Shown here in pieces: positions 24,031 to 30,598 of a DNA stretch of 50,361 nt. Position numbers and translations under genes: made by a program. Source of the DNA: a virus. The stretch covers positions 1 to 50,361 of the IMG/VR virus record IMGVR_UViG_3300021165_002265; one strand, 5' to 3'. A model generated the notes under the pieces. The model had not been told where the DNA came from. It worked only from the letters and a program-made list of their open reading frames with translations, and did not search any database. Every line of letters starts with the position of its first letter. The stretch's first letter is position 1.

Positions 24031-24233
24031 ATATTTAAATTTACTTCATTAACTAATTTAATCCATGCTTGAACTCTTACTCCATTAAATATTTGTCCTC
24101 CTAATAAATCTTCAACATTATTACCTACTTTATCAGTTATTTCCTGATCCACTTGATTAGATAGATGATTCCATAACATAACTCTTACTTTATAATTTAC
24201 ATGATTTACTACTTTACTTCTTATATTCTTCAT
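24027..24233 (-). CDS. QV-repeat array protein 19
   Basis: 68 residues with spaced V, I, W and Q/N (MKNIRSKVVNHVNYKVRVML; DQEITDKVGNNVEDLL). Start codon overlaps the preceding stop in ATGA. A longer open frame upstream overlaps the preceding gene by 34 bases. Confidence 0.65.
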   Translation of the reverse strand: MKNIRSKVVNHVNYKVRVMLWNHLSNQVDQEITDKVGNNVEDLLGGQIFNGVRVQAWIKLVNEVNLNM

Positions 24234-24439
24234 ATTTCTAAAATTTGTCTTACACGTTCCCATTCTTGATCTAATACTTTAGCTTCTAATTCATCCCCTA
24301 CTCCATTTCCAATTCGATCCCATATTTGCTTATCCCCCTTGTTCCATATTTTTTTTCTTAATTTAGTTACTACTTGTTCACTTAGTTTATTAATCAAAAG
24401 CGTCCTTACTTGATACATCTTTTCGTTGATTCGATTCAT
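24230..24439 (-). CDS. QV-repeat array protein 18
   Basis: 69 residues; the repeat is degenerate but still spaced by four (KIWNKGDKQIWDRIGNGVGD). ATGA overlaps at both ends. It ends QILEI, so the usual C-terminal KL is lost. Confidence 0.65.
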   Translation of the reverse strand: MNRINEKMYQVRTLLINKLSEQVVTKLRKKIWNKGDKQIWDRIGNGVGDELEAKVLDQEWERVRQILEI

Positions 24440-24711
24440 AACTTGATATTTTGTTTTACCGGCTGCCATACTATATAACGTGCTCTATTTTTTACTTGAT
24501 TCCGGACTTCATTATGAACTTGCCTAGATGTTAATAGCCATAATTCATTAAGCAGTTGAGTACCTCCCTGCTGCCATATTTTAGCTTTAATTTTATCCTT
24601 TACATTTTTCATTTTTTGTCTTTTCTCGATTATAAAAGAAGTTAAGGTTTCCGGAGATTCTTTACTTAGAGCATCATCCAATTTTCTTTCTAAATCCTTT
24701 AAGTTAATCAT
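24436..24711 (-). CDS. QV-repeat array protein 17 with an added N-terminal domain
   Basis: 91 residues. The first 33 (MINLKDLERKLDDALSKESP onward) do not belong to the array and look like a small charged helical phage domain; array sequence begins at MKNVKDKIKAKIW and runs to PVKQNIKL. The stop overlaps the next start (ATGA) and its own start overlaps the stop of the gene at 24708. It may tether repeats to another partner. Confidence 0.65.
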   Translation of the reverse strand: MINLKDLERKLDDALSKESPETLTSFIIEKRQKMKNVKDKIKAKIWQQGGTQLLNELWLLTSRQVHNEVRNQVKNRARYIVWQPVKQNIKL

Positions 24712-24941
24712 TTCTTATACTCTTCGGGGAATCTACCATCACCCCATAAAATAGGCTTGTCCAAACATTCTAACATCCGAATCAGCATAAATCTAAAATC
24801 TGTAGCATCCTCAATTTCCATTTTACAAGATTCTACAGTAGATGCATCAGGAGTTCCATCCTCATTATAATATACCTCATGAATCTTGAATACGACATTC
24901 TTTCCAACTTCATAAGCTAACACTCTATAATTCCAACCCAT
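24708..24941 (-). CDS. hypothetical WNYRV-type protein heading the second array segment
   Basis: 77 residues starting MGWNYRVLAYEVGKNVVFKI, then HEVYYNEDGTPDAST. From memory this opening is shared by a widespread family of small phage and bacterial proteins (WNYRV followed by HEVYYDEDG) of unknown role. It has no repeats and is unrelated to the array, yet is co-transcribed with array genes 17-20. The start at 24941 is chosen because the longer frame runs into the promoter leader. Confidence 0.6.
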   Translation of the reverse strand: MGWNYRVLAYEVGKNVVFKIHEVYYNEDGTPDASTVESCKMEIEDATDFRFMLIRMLECLDKPILWGDGRFPEEYKK

Positions 24942-25017
24942 AAAACAGTTTTGCGCGGGGAACCCAAATAAATAAACATCCCAGCAATTAAATAAATAAA
25001 CATCCTTAACATGAATA

Positions 25018-25049
25018 CAAAGATACAACATAAAATAATAACATCCAAA
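25018..25049 (-). promoter_or_regulatory. host-type promoter of the second array segment
   Basis: TTTG, exactly 20 bases, TATCTTTG on the minus strand. Spacer and the following leader (including ATTGCTGGGAT and CCCCGCG) resemble those of the first array promoter at 28306, so it is a duplicated control region. Confidence 0.7.
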
Positions 25050-25077
25050 TAAAACATCAATAAAGACATTAATATAA

Positions 25078-25254
25078 TCATAACTTTATATTTCGTATTA
25101 CTTGACTAACTAATCCCTCCCTAATTTCAATACACATAAAATCCCTTACTTGATTCCACACTTTAAATCTTACTGGGCTACTAACTTTATTACTCATTGG
25201 AGACATTAATTGATCTCTTATTTGTTCACTTACTTCATTTTCAACATTCTTCAT
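25078..25254 (-). CDS. QV-repeat array protein 16
   Basis: 58 residues: MKNVENEVSEQIRDQLMS at the start and QVIRNIKL at the end, with VWNQV in the middle. Start overlaps the previous stop (ATGA). It is the last gene of the first segment; the promoter of the second segment lies 29 bases beyond its stop. Confidence 0.65.
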   Translation of the reverse strand: MKNVENEVSEQIRDQLMSPMSNKVSSPVRFKVWNQVRDFMCIEIREGLVSQVIRNIKL

Positions 25255-25463
25255 AACTTCATATTTTGTTTTACATGTGTTCGTATTTCATTACTCACAT
25301 TACTATAGACTTGATTATTTATTTGATCCCATATTGGCCTCTGTATTTGCTCTATTACTAGAACCCAAACTTCAGTACTTACTTCATTACTTACTTTATT
25401 TATTAATCCGCAATTTAATTTACTCCATATTTGTCTCCGTCCTTTCTCGCTCGTATTATTCAT
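25251..25463 (-). CDS. QV-repeat array protein 15
   Basis: 70 residues with clear spacing in the second half (EQIQRPIWDQINNQVYSNVS) and the typical end HVKQNMKL. ATGA overlaps link it to neighbours on both sides. Confidence 0.65.
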   Translation of the reverse strand: MNNTSEKGRRQIWSKLNCGLINKVSNEVSTEVWVLVIEQIQRPIWDQINNQVYSNVSNEIRTHVKQNMKL

Positions 25464-25659
25464 AACTTCATATTTTGTCTTACCTGGTTGATTACTTGAA
25501 TATATAATTGTTCTTTTGTCTCGGTATATATTTCATTGTTTATCTGACTATATACTTTGTAATTTGTTTTATCCGATATTTCACCTCGCAATTTATTCTG
25601 AATTTTATCCCATATTTTTCCCATACTATACTGTTTACTTGACTGTTTAAATTCCTCAT
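25460..25659 (-). pseudogene. QV-repeat array gene 14, interrupted at an A tract
   Basis: From the ATG at 25659 the frame reads MRNLNSQVNSIVWEK and leaves the array pattern after GAAAAAT. One base back, array sequence resumes (KIWDKIQNKLRGEIS) and ends IQVINQVRQNMKL at the ATGA of gene 15. Adding one A to the A5 tract restores the whole gene. It could be off by slipped-strand mutation or read by a -1 frameshift. Confidence 0.65.
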
Positions 25660-25865
25660 AACTTTATTTTTTGTGCTACATGATACCATACTTGTCTCCT
25701 TACTTGATCTGCCAATTTATTAGTAGTTAATTCAACCATTTGATTAGTTACTTTACTAGATACTTTCATTTCTATTTTATCTTCTACCATATTTCGGGTG
25801 TGAACTCTTAAATTCATCCATAATTTATCACATGAAGATGCTACTTTTTTCTGTACCTTTTTCAT
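25656..25865 (-). CDS. QV-repeat array protein 13
   Basis: 69 residues from MKKVQKKVASSCDKLWMN, with spaced V/M/L residues and the tail QVRRQVWYHVAQKIKL. A frame extends upstream over the end of gene 12 but the ATGA overlap start is favoured. Confidence 0.65.
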   Translation of the reverse strand: MKKVQKKVASSCDKLWMNLRVHTRNMVEDKIEMKVSSKVTNQMVELTTNKLADQVRRQVWYHVAQKIKL

Positions 25866-26050
25866 AACTCTATATTTTCTTTTATTTGAGTCCATACTTG
25901 AAAACATACCTGCCCCCTTATTTGAGTCCATACTTGACTAGCTATTCTAGCTTCTACCTGGTCATTTACTTGACTCTTAACTAAAACCCGTAGTAGACTT
26001 CTTACTCCAATATTCATTTTATTATCTATAGTTTCATTTACAGTCTTCAT
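25862..26050 (-). CDS. QV-repeat array protein 12
   Basis: 62 residues. It is nearly the same as protein 10 through its first 40 residues (MKTVNETIDNKMNIG; KSQVNDQVEARIASQVW) and ends TQIKENIEL. Recent duplication with gene 11 between the copies is likely. ATGA overlaps at both ends. Confidence 0.7.
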   Translation of the reverse strand: MKTVNETIDNKMNIGVRSLLRVLVKSQVNDQVEARIASQVWTQIRGQVCFQVWTQIKENIEL

Positions 26051-26241
26051 AACTTCATGTTTTGTTTTACTTGAAAAGCTATTTGATTTGTTATTTCATT
26101 TGTTGCTTGATATCTTAATTGAATTAGATCCTTGATTAAATACCATACCTGAATATTAATTTTATTACCTAGTTTTATTCTTAATTCACTTCTCAATTCA
26201 CCACTTATTTTTTGGTATACTTGTTTCTTTACATTTATCAT
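26047..26241 (-). CDS. QV-repeat array protein 11
   Basis: 64 residues, more isoleucine-rich than its neighbours (GNKINIQVWYLIKDLIQL), ending AFQVKQNMKL. It sits between the near-identical genes 10 and 12, joined by ATGA overlaps. Confidence 0.65.
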   Translation of the reverse strand: MINVKKQVYQKISGELRSELRIKLGNKINIQVWYLIKDLIQLRYQATNEITNQIAFQVKQNMKL

Positions 26242-26426
26242 AATTTCTTATTTTGTTTTAATTGAGCCCATACTTGCAAACATACCTGATCTCTAGGTTT
26301 CACCCACACTTGACTGTCTATTCTAGCTTCTACCTGGTCATTTACTTGACTCTTTGTTAAAATCCGTAGTAGATTTCTTAATCCAATATTCATTTTATAA
26401 GTTATAGTATCATTTACAGTCTTCAT
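26238..26426 (-). CDS. QV-repeat array protein 10
   Basis: 62 residues, MKTVNDTITYKMNIGLRN through KSQVNDQVEARIDSQVW, closely matching protein 12. Ends QLKQNKKL. ATGA overlaps at both ends. Confidence 0.7.
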   Translation of the reverse strand: MKTVNDTITYKMNIGLRNLLRILTKSQVNDQVEARIDSQVWVKPRDQVCLQVWAQLKQNKKL

Positions 26427-26620
26427 ACTTTTCTCTCTGACAATGATGCGTGTATGTTTTCTCGTACATTCACATATAATGAATCAAATACTTGGTCTCT
26501 TATTTTACTCCTTACTTTGTCCTCTACGATATCCTTTACTTTACTACCTAGAGTGCTCCATCCTGGACTTTTTGCTTTAGTTCTTATTGCATTACTTACT
26601 GTATCTCTCACATTCTTCAT
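26423..26620 (-). CDS. QV-repeat array protein 9
   Basis: 65 residues from MKNVRDTVSNAIRTK. The repeat is clear in KVKDIVEDKVRSKIRDQV; the end (SLSERKV) has lost the usual KL and is the most divergent of the segment, but the ATGA overlap is kept. Confidence 0.65.
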   Translation of the reverse strand: MKNVRDTVSNAIRTKAKSPGWSTLGSKVKDIVEDKVRSKIRDQVFDSLYVNVRENIHASLSERKV

Positions 26621-26781
26621 AACTTTATGTTTTCTTTTACTTGATCCCACAATTGATTACTTACTTTATTACGTACTTGAGTACGTCCTTGATGACTTAC
26701 TCTATACCGTACTTGATCCTCTACTTCATACCATACTTTATCACATACTTTATCACTTATTTTTTCACTTACATCCTTCAT
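26617..26781 (-). CDS. QV-repeat array protein 8
   Basis: 54 residues: MKDVSEKISDKVCDKVWYEV, continuing with VEDQVRYRV and ending NQLWDQVKENIKL. Its first and last thirds match protein 7, so the pair arose by duplication. ATGA overlaps at both ends; an upstream in-frame ATG at 26811 would overlap gene 7. Confidence 0.7.
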   Translation of the reverse strand: MKDVSEKISDKVCDKVWYEVEDQVRYRVSHQGRTQVRNKVSNQLWDQVKENIKL

Positions 26782-26942
26782 AACTTTATGTTTTCTTTTA
26801 CTTGCTCCCACAATTGATTACGAACTTTATTATTTACTTGACTCTGTACTTCCTTCGATACTTGGTTCCATACATCTTTCCATACTTTACTACTTATTTT
26901 ACCACCTATTTTATCACTTATTTTTTCACTTACATCCTTCAT
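26778..26942 (-). CDS. QV-repeat array protein 7
   Basis: 54 residues with one of the most regular patterns: MKDVSEKISDKIGGKISSKV, then VWKDVWNQV, ending NQLWEQVKENIKL. Hydrophobic residues fall every fourth position. ATGA overlaps at both ends. Confidence 0.7.
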   Translation of the reverse strand: MKDVSEKISDKIGGKISSKVWKDVWNQVSKEVQSQVNNKVRNQLWEQVKENIKL

Positions 26943-27151
26943 AACTTCTTATTTTCTGTTACTTGACTTCTCACTTGATTCCATACTCTATGACTCACTC
27001 GAATCGTAACTACATCAATTACCATATTACTTACTTTATTACGTATTTTAGTACTTACTTGATTACCTATATGATACTCTAGTTGATTACCTATTTGATA
27101 CTCTAGTTGATTACTCATCTGATTACATACTCTATAAATCACATTCTTCAT
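26939..27151 (-). CDS. QV-repeat array protein 6
   Basis: 70 residues with a local tandem duplication (NQLEYQIGNQLEYHIGNQV) and VWNQVRSQVTENKKL at the end. Its opening MKNVIYRVCNQM resembles that of protein 5. ATGA overlaps at both ends. Confidence 0.7.
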   Translation of the reverse strand: MKNVIYRVCNQMSNQLEYQIGNQLEYHIGNQVSTKIRNKVSNMVIDVVTIRVSHRVWNQVRSQVTENKKL

Positions 27152-27360
27152 AACTTCGTACTTTCTGTTACTTGACTTCTCACTTGACTCCTTACGTTAT
27201 CACTTACTTGATTACTTACTTGATTACTTACTTGATTACGTACTTGACGATTTACTTCATCCCGTACTATATCTTCTACTTGATTCCATGCCTCATTACA
27301 TACTTGATATCCAAATTGACCATTCATCTGGTTACTTACTCTATGAATTACATTCTTCAT
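27148..27360 (-). CDS. QV-repeat array protein 5
   Basis: 70 residues containing the cleanest repeat run (RQVRNQVSNQVSNQVSDNV), encoded by near-exact 12-base units. Starts MKNVIHRVSNQM and ends QVTESTKL. A frame extends 30 codons upstream across the end of gene 4, but the ATGA overlap start matches the other members. Confidence 0.7.
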   Translation of the reverse strand: MKNVIHRVSNQMNGQFGYQVCNEAWNQVEDIVRDEVNRQVRNQVSNQVSNQVSDNVRSQVRSQVTESTKL

Positions 27361-27608
27361 AACTTCGTATTTTGTTTTACTTGATTCCATACTTGGTCTA
27401 GTACTTGATATCCTAATGGACTCCATACTTTCCCCTTCACTTGTTTCCATACTTTTTCACTTACTTTATTACTTGTTAACCGATAGCTTAGTTTACTAAT
27501 TACTTGACTCCTTACTTGATTACTTGCTTCATTTCTTACGTTACCCCATACTTGACTAACTACTTCATCACATACTGCATCATTTACTTTGCTATCTACA
27601 TTCTTCAT
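27357..27608 (-). CDS. QV-repeat array protein 4
   Basis: 83 residues, the longest array member without an added domain. MKNVDSKVNDAVCDEVVSQV at the start; LDQVWNQVKQNTKL at the end. ATGA overlaps at both ends. Confidence 0.7.
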   Translation of the reverse strand: MKNVDSKVNDAVCDEVVSQVWGNVRNEASNQVRSQVISKLSYRLTSNKVSEKVWKQVKGKVWSPLGYQVLDQVWNQVKQNTKL

Positions 27609-27769
27609 AACTTTACATTTTGTTTTACTTGAGCCGATTGTTGATTACATACTTGAATCCATACTTGATCGCTTATTTTCTTCCATACTTGATTCCACAC
27701 TACACCATCTACTTGATGCAATACTTTACTTCCTATCTGCTGTCTTACTTTATTTCTCATATCCCTCAC
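27605..27769 (-). CDS. QV-repeat array protein 3 (GTG start)
   Basis: 54 residues. The start overlaps the previous stop as GTGA; an ATG lies three codons later. Pattern: RNKVRQQIGSKVLHQVDGVV, then VWNQVWKKISDQVWIQV and VKQNVKL. Too short to be noticed easily, but fixed by the junctions on both sides. Confidence 0.65.
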   Translation of the reverse strand: MRDMRNKVRQQIGSKVLHQVDGVVWNQVWKKISDQVWIQVCNQQSAQVKQNVKL

Positions 27770-27954
27770 AACTTTACATTTCGTTTTACTTGTTCCATTA
27801 TTTGAGTACCTAATTGATCTTTTGTTCGAGTTAGTACTTGATTCACTACTTGGTTCAATACATCATTCCATACTTTACTACTTATTTTATCACCTAATTT
27901 ATTACATGATCTATTACGTACTAAAGAAGTTACTTCACTTTTTACATTTCTCAT
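27766..27954 (-). CDS. QV-repeat array protein 2
   Basis: 62 residues: MRNVKSEVTSLVRNR, then VWNDVLNQVVNQVLTRTKD and the end QVKRNVKL. The preceding gene stops 16 bases before its start rather than overlapping. Confidence 0.65.
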   Translation of the reverse strand: MRNVKSEVTSLVRNRSCNKLGDKISSKVWNDVLNQVVNQVLTRTKDQLGTQIMEQVKRNVKL

Positions 27955-27970
27955 AACTTAACATTTTGTT

Positions 27971-28213
27971 TTACCTGTTCCTAAATTCGATTTGATAATT
28001 GTTCATGTTTATCCTCTCCAATTTGAATACATGCCTTACCTCATTACTTACTCGACCCTTTACTCTATTACTTACTTGATCTCGTATTTGATTACTCACT
28101 TGATCTCGCACTTGTTTACTTACCCGAGACCATAATTTACTATTTGCTTTATTCCATGTTTGATTCATAATATCTCTCACATGCTCCCTGACTTTGTTAT
28201 CCACATTATTCAT
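27971..28213 (-). CDS. QV-repeat array protein 1
   Basis: First gene of the array, 80 residues. MNNVDNKVREHVRD leads into KQVRDQVSNQIRDQVSNRV. The C-terminal 20 residues (FKLERINMNNYQIEFRNR) leave the pattern, as if a frameshift replaced the usual tail. The bases before its start match the junction module seen between later genes although no gene precedes it. Confidence 0.65.
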   Translation of the reverse strand: MNNVDNKVREHVRDIMNQTWNKANSKLWSRVSKQVRDQVSNQIRDQVSNRVKGRVSNEVRHVFKLERINMNNYQIEFRNR

Positions 28214-28305
28214 AACTTTACATTTTGTTTTACTGGGTTTTCTGAATATTTCGCGGGGACACTACATAATACATAATCCCAGCAATACATCATTTAATCA
28301 TAATA

Positions 28306-28337
28306 CAAACATACAACATTAAAATAACATATCCAAA
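28306..28337 (-). promoter_or_regulatory. host-type promoter of the first array segment
   Basis: TTTG, exactly 20 bases, TATGTTTG on the minus strand, about 95 bases before array gene 1. The leader resembles that of the promoter at 25018. Confidence 0.7.
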
Positions 28338-28379
28338 CATAATAACAATAAAAAATAAAATAAAAACATTCTAATATAA

Positions 28380-28856
28380 CATTAATACATTTATACTATC
28401 ATGTACGGTATCATGTACGGTATCATGTCTTCCATACATCATCCAATATAACATCTAACATACATTTAATAAATCATATCAGTAACATAAAGAATATAAA
28501 ATGTAATCCTAATCAACATGACAGTAACATGAATAGATAAATGATAAATGAAAGAAAATGAGATAAATAAGATGGTCAAATCAATCACGTGTAGGAGTAT
28601 GATTGGAAATGATGTGCAGGTATCGGGGAATGCGCAGCAAAAAATACGTTCTATGTTGTGTGTTAAATTGTAGTGCATCCGGTTTAATATGTGGATAAGT
28701 GGGGGGCTGTCAGGCGAATTTTTTCATCGAATGCCTTTATTTCGCACACACGAGGCTTCTAATAAACTTTGGGCGGAACCCTTCGTCTAGTTCCACCCAC
28801 CATGAGAAGATGTAGCAGAATGAACGCTACATGCCTAAAAATGGATTCTATGATGT
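28380..28856. other. gene-poor stretch with short repeats and hairpins
   Basis: Contains two and a half tandem copies of TATCATGTACGG (28397-28428), a hairpin with GGGCGGAAC and GTTCCACCC arms (one mismatch, about 28769-28797), and TAGC-AGAATGAAC-GCTA nearby. A hydrophobic open frame at 28466-28678 is not convincing. A small RNA or replication element is possible. Confidence 0.35.
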
Positions 28857-28991
28857 CTAATGTATGTTGATGTTAAACACATATTTAATTACGTAATATA
28901 AGAGGGTTGGAGTGACTATGAGGATGAAAGATATGATGTATACCTGTTTGTCCGTTAGTTTAGATACCCAATGTTCATTATTTTCTTCCAT
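28857..28991 (-). CDS. 44-residue membrane protein
   Basis: MEENNEHWVSKLTDKQVYII followed by a single membrane segment (SFILIVTPTLLYYVIKYVF). The form (polar head, one helix, short tail) suits a small inner-membrane protein such as a holin-like or accessory peptide. The evidence is only composition and an open frame. Confidence 0.4.
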   Translation of the reverse strand: MEENNEHWVSKLTDKQVYIISFILIVTPTLLYYVIKYVFNINIH

Positions 28992-29070
28992 TTTGTTTGA
29001 TTTTTGCATCATTTGTGCATTTTTTATACATTTTATTGTGCATTTTTGAGGATTGTTGATAAAAAATAGC

Positions 29071-29231
29071 ATTGATTGTCAACATTTTATGATTTTTTTG
29101 ATCTTTTTGTGGCCGGGGAGATAGAATAAAATGCATCTTTCTCATCTAATTGACATGTATGAAATTGAAATACCATTGACAATCAATCATTTACATTTTT
29201 TGTTGATCTTTTTGTGGCCGGGGAGATAGAA
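29071..29231. repeat. 12-bp inverted repeat and 29-bp direct repeat
   Basis: ATTGATTGTCAA (29071-29082) is the reverse complement of 29176-29187. A 29-base direct repeat occurs at 29098-29126 and 29203-29231, with the GC-rich core GTGGCCGGGGAGATAGAA. This may be a regulatory or replication site upstream of the 44-residue gene. Confidence 0.55.
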
Positions 29232-29241
29232 ACATAAAGAA

Positions 29242-29267
29242 AGGGGACCGGCTTTCACCAGTCCCCT
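29242..29267 (-). terminator. intrinsic terminator
   Basis: AGGGGAC/GTCCCCT hairpin followed on the minus strand by TTCTTT, 16 bases past the gene ending at 29283. Confidence 0.65.
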
Positions 29268-29282
29268 TCTTACATGCAACCA

Positions 29283-29468
29283 TTAACCAATTATGTCTAT
29301 GATACATGCGAGGGATAGAGCCGCTCCGGAGAAGATTAACAATGCTCCTGGTACTTTCTTTTCCCAAATAGATGTTACTGTTCCTTTGTCTGCTAAGACT
29401 ACTAAACCCATGATCATAAAGATGGCGGCTACAATTGATAACGCAACTAAAACGGTTGTTGATAACAT
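29283..29468 (-). CDS. small two-helix membrane protein
   Basis: 61 residues with two hydrophobic segments (VLVALSIVAAIFMIMGLVVL and ALLIFSGAALSLACIIDII) separated by a short charged loop (WEKKVPG). Holin-like topology is possible, but no lysis gene is beside it. It ends before a clear terminator. Confidence 0.5.
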   Translation of the reverse strand: MLSTTVLVALSIVAAIFMIMGLVVLADKGTVTSIWEKKVPGALLIFSGAALSLACIIDIIG

Positions 29469-29511
29469 TTTAAAAAGATTTATGGTTATGTTAAAATTAA
29501 TTCATGTGATA

Positions 29512-29943
29512 TTAGAATGGTAAGTCGTCGTCGGATAGTACTGAGCTTGGCGCCGAAGTAGTAGCCGTTCCTGTATTAGTAGCCGTTCCTGTTGGGAATG
29601 AGTCCTGGAATACATCGTCGAACTTATTCTCTTTAGGTGCAGGCTTTGGCTTCGCTGCGTATGTTGACTGTCCTTTAGCGTCATCCTTCTTATAGGTGTC
29701 TATGCTAATGGCGTGCGTCCGGAACTTGTCTTCTTCTTTTACTTCTTTTAGCGGCCATGCGATAAGCGGTAGATATTTCTTCCCAGTCTTCTCGGACACA
29801 TAAATGAATTGAGATACTTCCGGATCCTTCATACATAATTCGAATAGGTCTGTGATACATATACTCATACCAAAGCCGGTAGAATCTTTTGTTGTGATTA
29901 GTCTGCCGTTCCCTACAAACTTTTTACTCTTCTGTTGTTCCAT
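29512..29943 (-). CDS. protein with an SSB-like acidic C-terminal tail
   Basis: 143 residues. The first 95 form a strand-rich domain; then a disordered linker rich in K, P, T and S (with the near-repeat TGTATNTGTATT), then the end DDDLPF. DDDLPF closely matches the acidic C-terminal tip by which bacterial SSB recruits partner proteins. It may be a phage single-strand DNA-binding protein with an unusual core. The genes on both sides are unknown small proteins. Confidence 0.55.
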   Translation of the reverse strand: MEQQKSKKFVGNGRLITTKDSTGFGMSICITDLFELCMKDPEVSQFIYVSEKTGKKYLPLIAWPLKEVKEEDKFRTHAISIDTYKKDDAKGQSTYAAKPKPAPKENKFDDVFQDSFPTGTATNTGTATTSAPSSVLSDDDLPF

Positions 29944-29952
29944 GTTAATTTA

Positions 29953-30261
29953 TTAATGGGTTGCACCCTGTTTGTTAATGTTTATAAATTCCGTTATCTG
30001 TTTGGCCATGTTCAATGTAATCCATGGAAATAACTTACCGTTCTCTTCCATGCTTACTATGTTTATGTTACCGGTCGCAGCGTGGATCATTGCCATGTAC
30101 TCCATGTATTGTTTATGAACCGGATTAAAGTCACCGGTTAAAACGTACAATTCAACTCCGTCGGTTTGCAGTCGTTTACCGCAGTACCTAACTCCGTTCA
30201 ATCTAATGGAGAGTGCGTCGTTGAATCGTTCTTTAAATGTCTCCAAAGTCATCGTAAGCAT
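29953..30261 (-). CDS. hypothetical protein
   Basis: 102 residues; TLETFKERFNDALSIRLNGV at the start and FPWITLNMAKQITEFININK near the end. It overlaps the upstream gene by 29 bases (an ATG three codons later reduces this to 20) and precedes the SSB-like gene by nine bases, so these are co-translated. Confidence 0.5.
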   Translation of the reverse strand: MLTMTLETFKERFNDALSIRLNGVRYCGKRLQTDGVELYVLTGDFNPVHKQYMEYMAMIHAATGNINIVSMEENGKLFPWITLNMAKQITEFININKQGATH

Positions 30262-30577
30262 CTTTTATGAATTGTTTACTTAGTACGTACATGTAGTGAG
30301 ACTTAAACGTTTCTTTTGCTACGCCGTATATTTCCTCCTGGCTTTTCCTTGCCTTTATATCTTTCTCTAGCTTCTGTACTTCCGGAGAGTAGGTATAGGT
30401 CTTCTTCGTTACTTTCGTTACCGTTATATGAGAAGTAGATAGCGTTTCTAAATCCTCATCAACCAAGGCCTCCTGTACTTCCTTCTTAAGTGCGTTCTCT
30501 TTTTCCTCTAACTCTTTCCGCTGTTGTATGAGTACTGCCGTTCTATTTAACAGCCGTTCTATTTTTGCATTTTCCAT
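30233..30577 (-). CDS. coiled-coil hypothetical protein
   Basis: 114 residues with an N-terminal coiled coil (LLNRTAVLIQQRKELEEKEN) and a central beta segment (TVTKVTKKTYTYSPEVQKLE). The start at 30577 (MENAKIERL) is preferred. It resembles in layout the gene at 47513, which also has a coiled coil followed by a K-T-Y/W-T-Y-S box (KTYTYS versus KTWTYS), so the two are probably related. Confidence 0.5.
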   Translation of the reverse strand: MENAKIERLLNRTAVLIQQRKELEEKENALKKEVQEALVDEDLETLSTSHITVTKVTKKTYTYSPEVQKLEKDIKARKSQEEIYGVAKETFKSHYMYVLSKQFIKDAYDDFGDI

Positions 30578-30598
30578 GTTGATCATTTTAATATGCTG

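Noticed and set aside
25277-27813. Plus-strand open frames opposite the array, some rich in T-Y-L-I-T repeats
   Set aside because: They are the reverse complement of the 12-base coding repeat. They lack junctions, promoters and neighbours on that strand.
23821-28213. Array read as a CRISPR or non-coding satellite
   Set aside because: Units are open frames with start/stop overlaps; there are no uniform repeats separated by unique spacers.
28466-28678. 70-residue hydrophobic open frame
   Set aside because: Composition follows the AT-rich DNA, there is no leader or coupling, and the region is full of short repeats.
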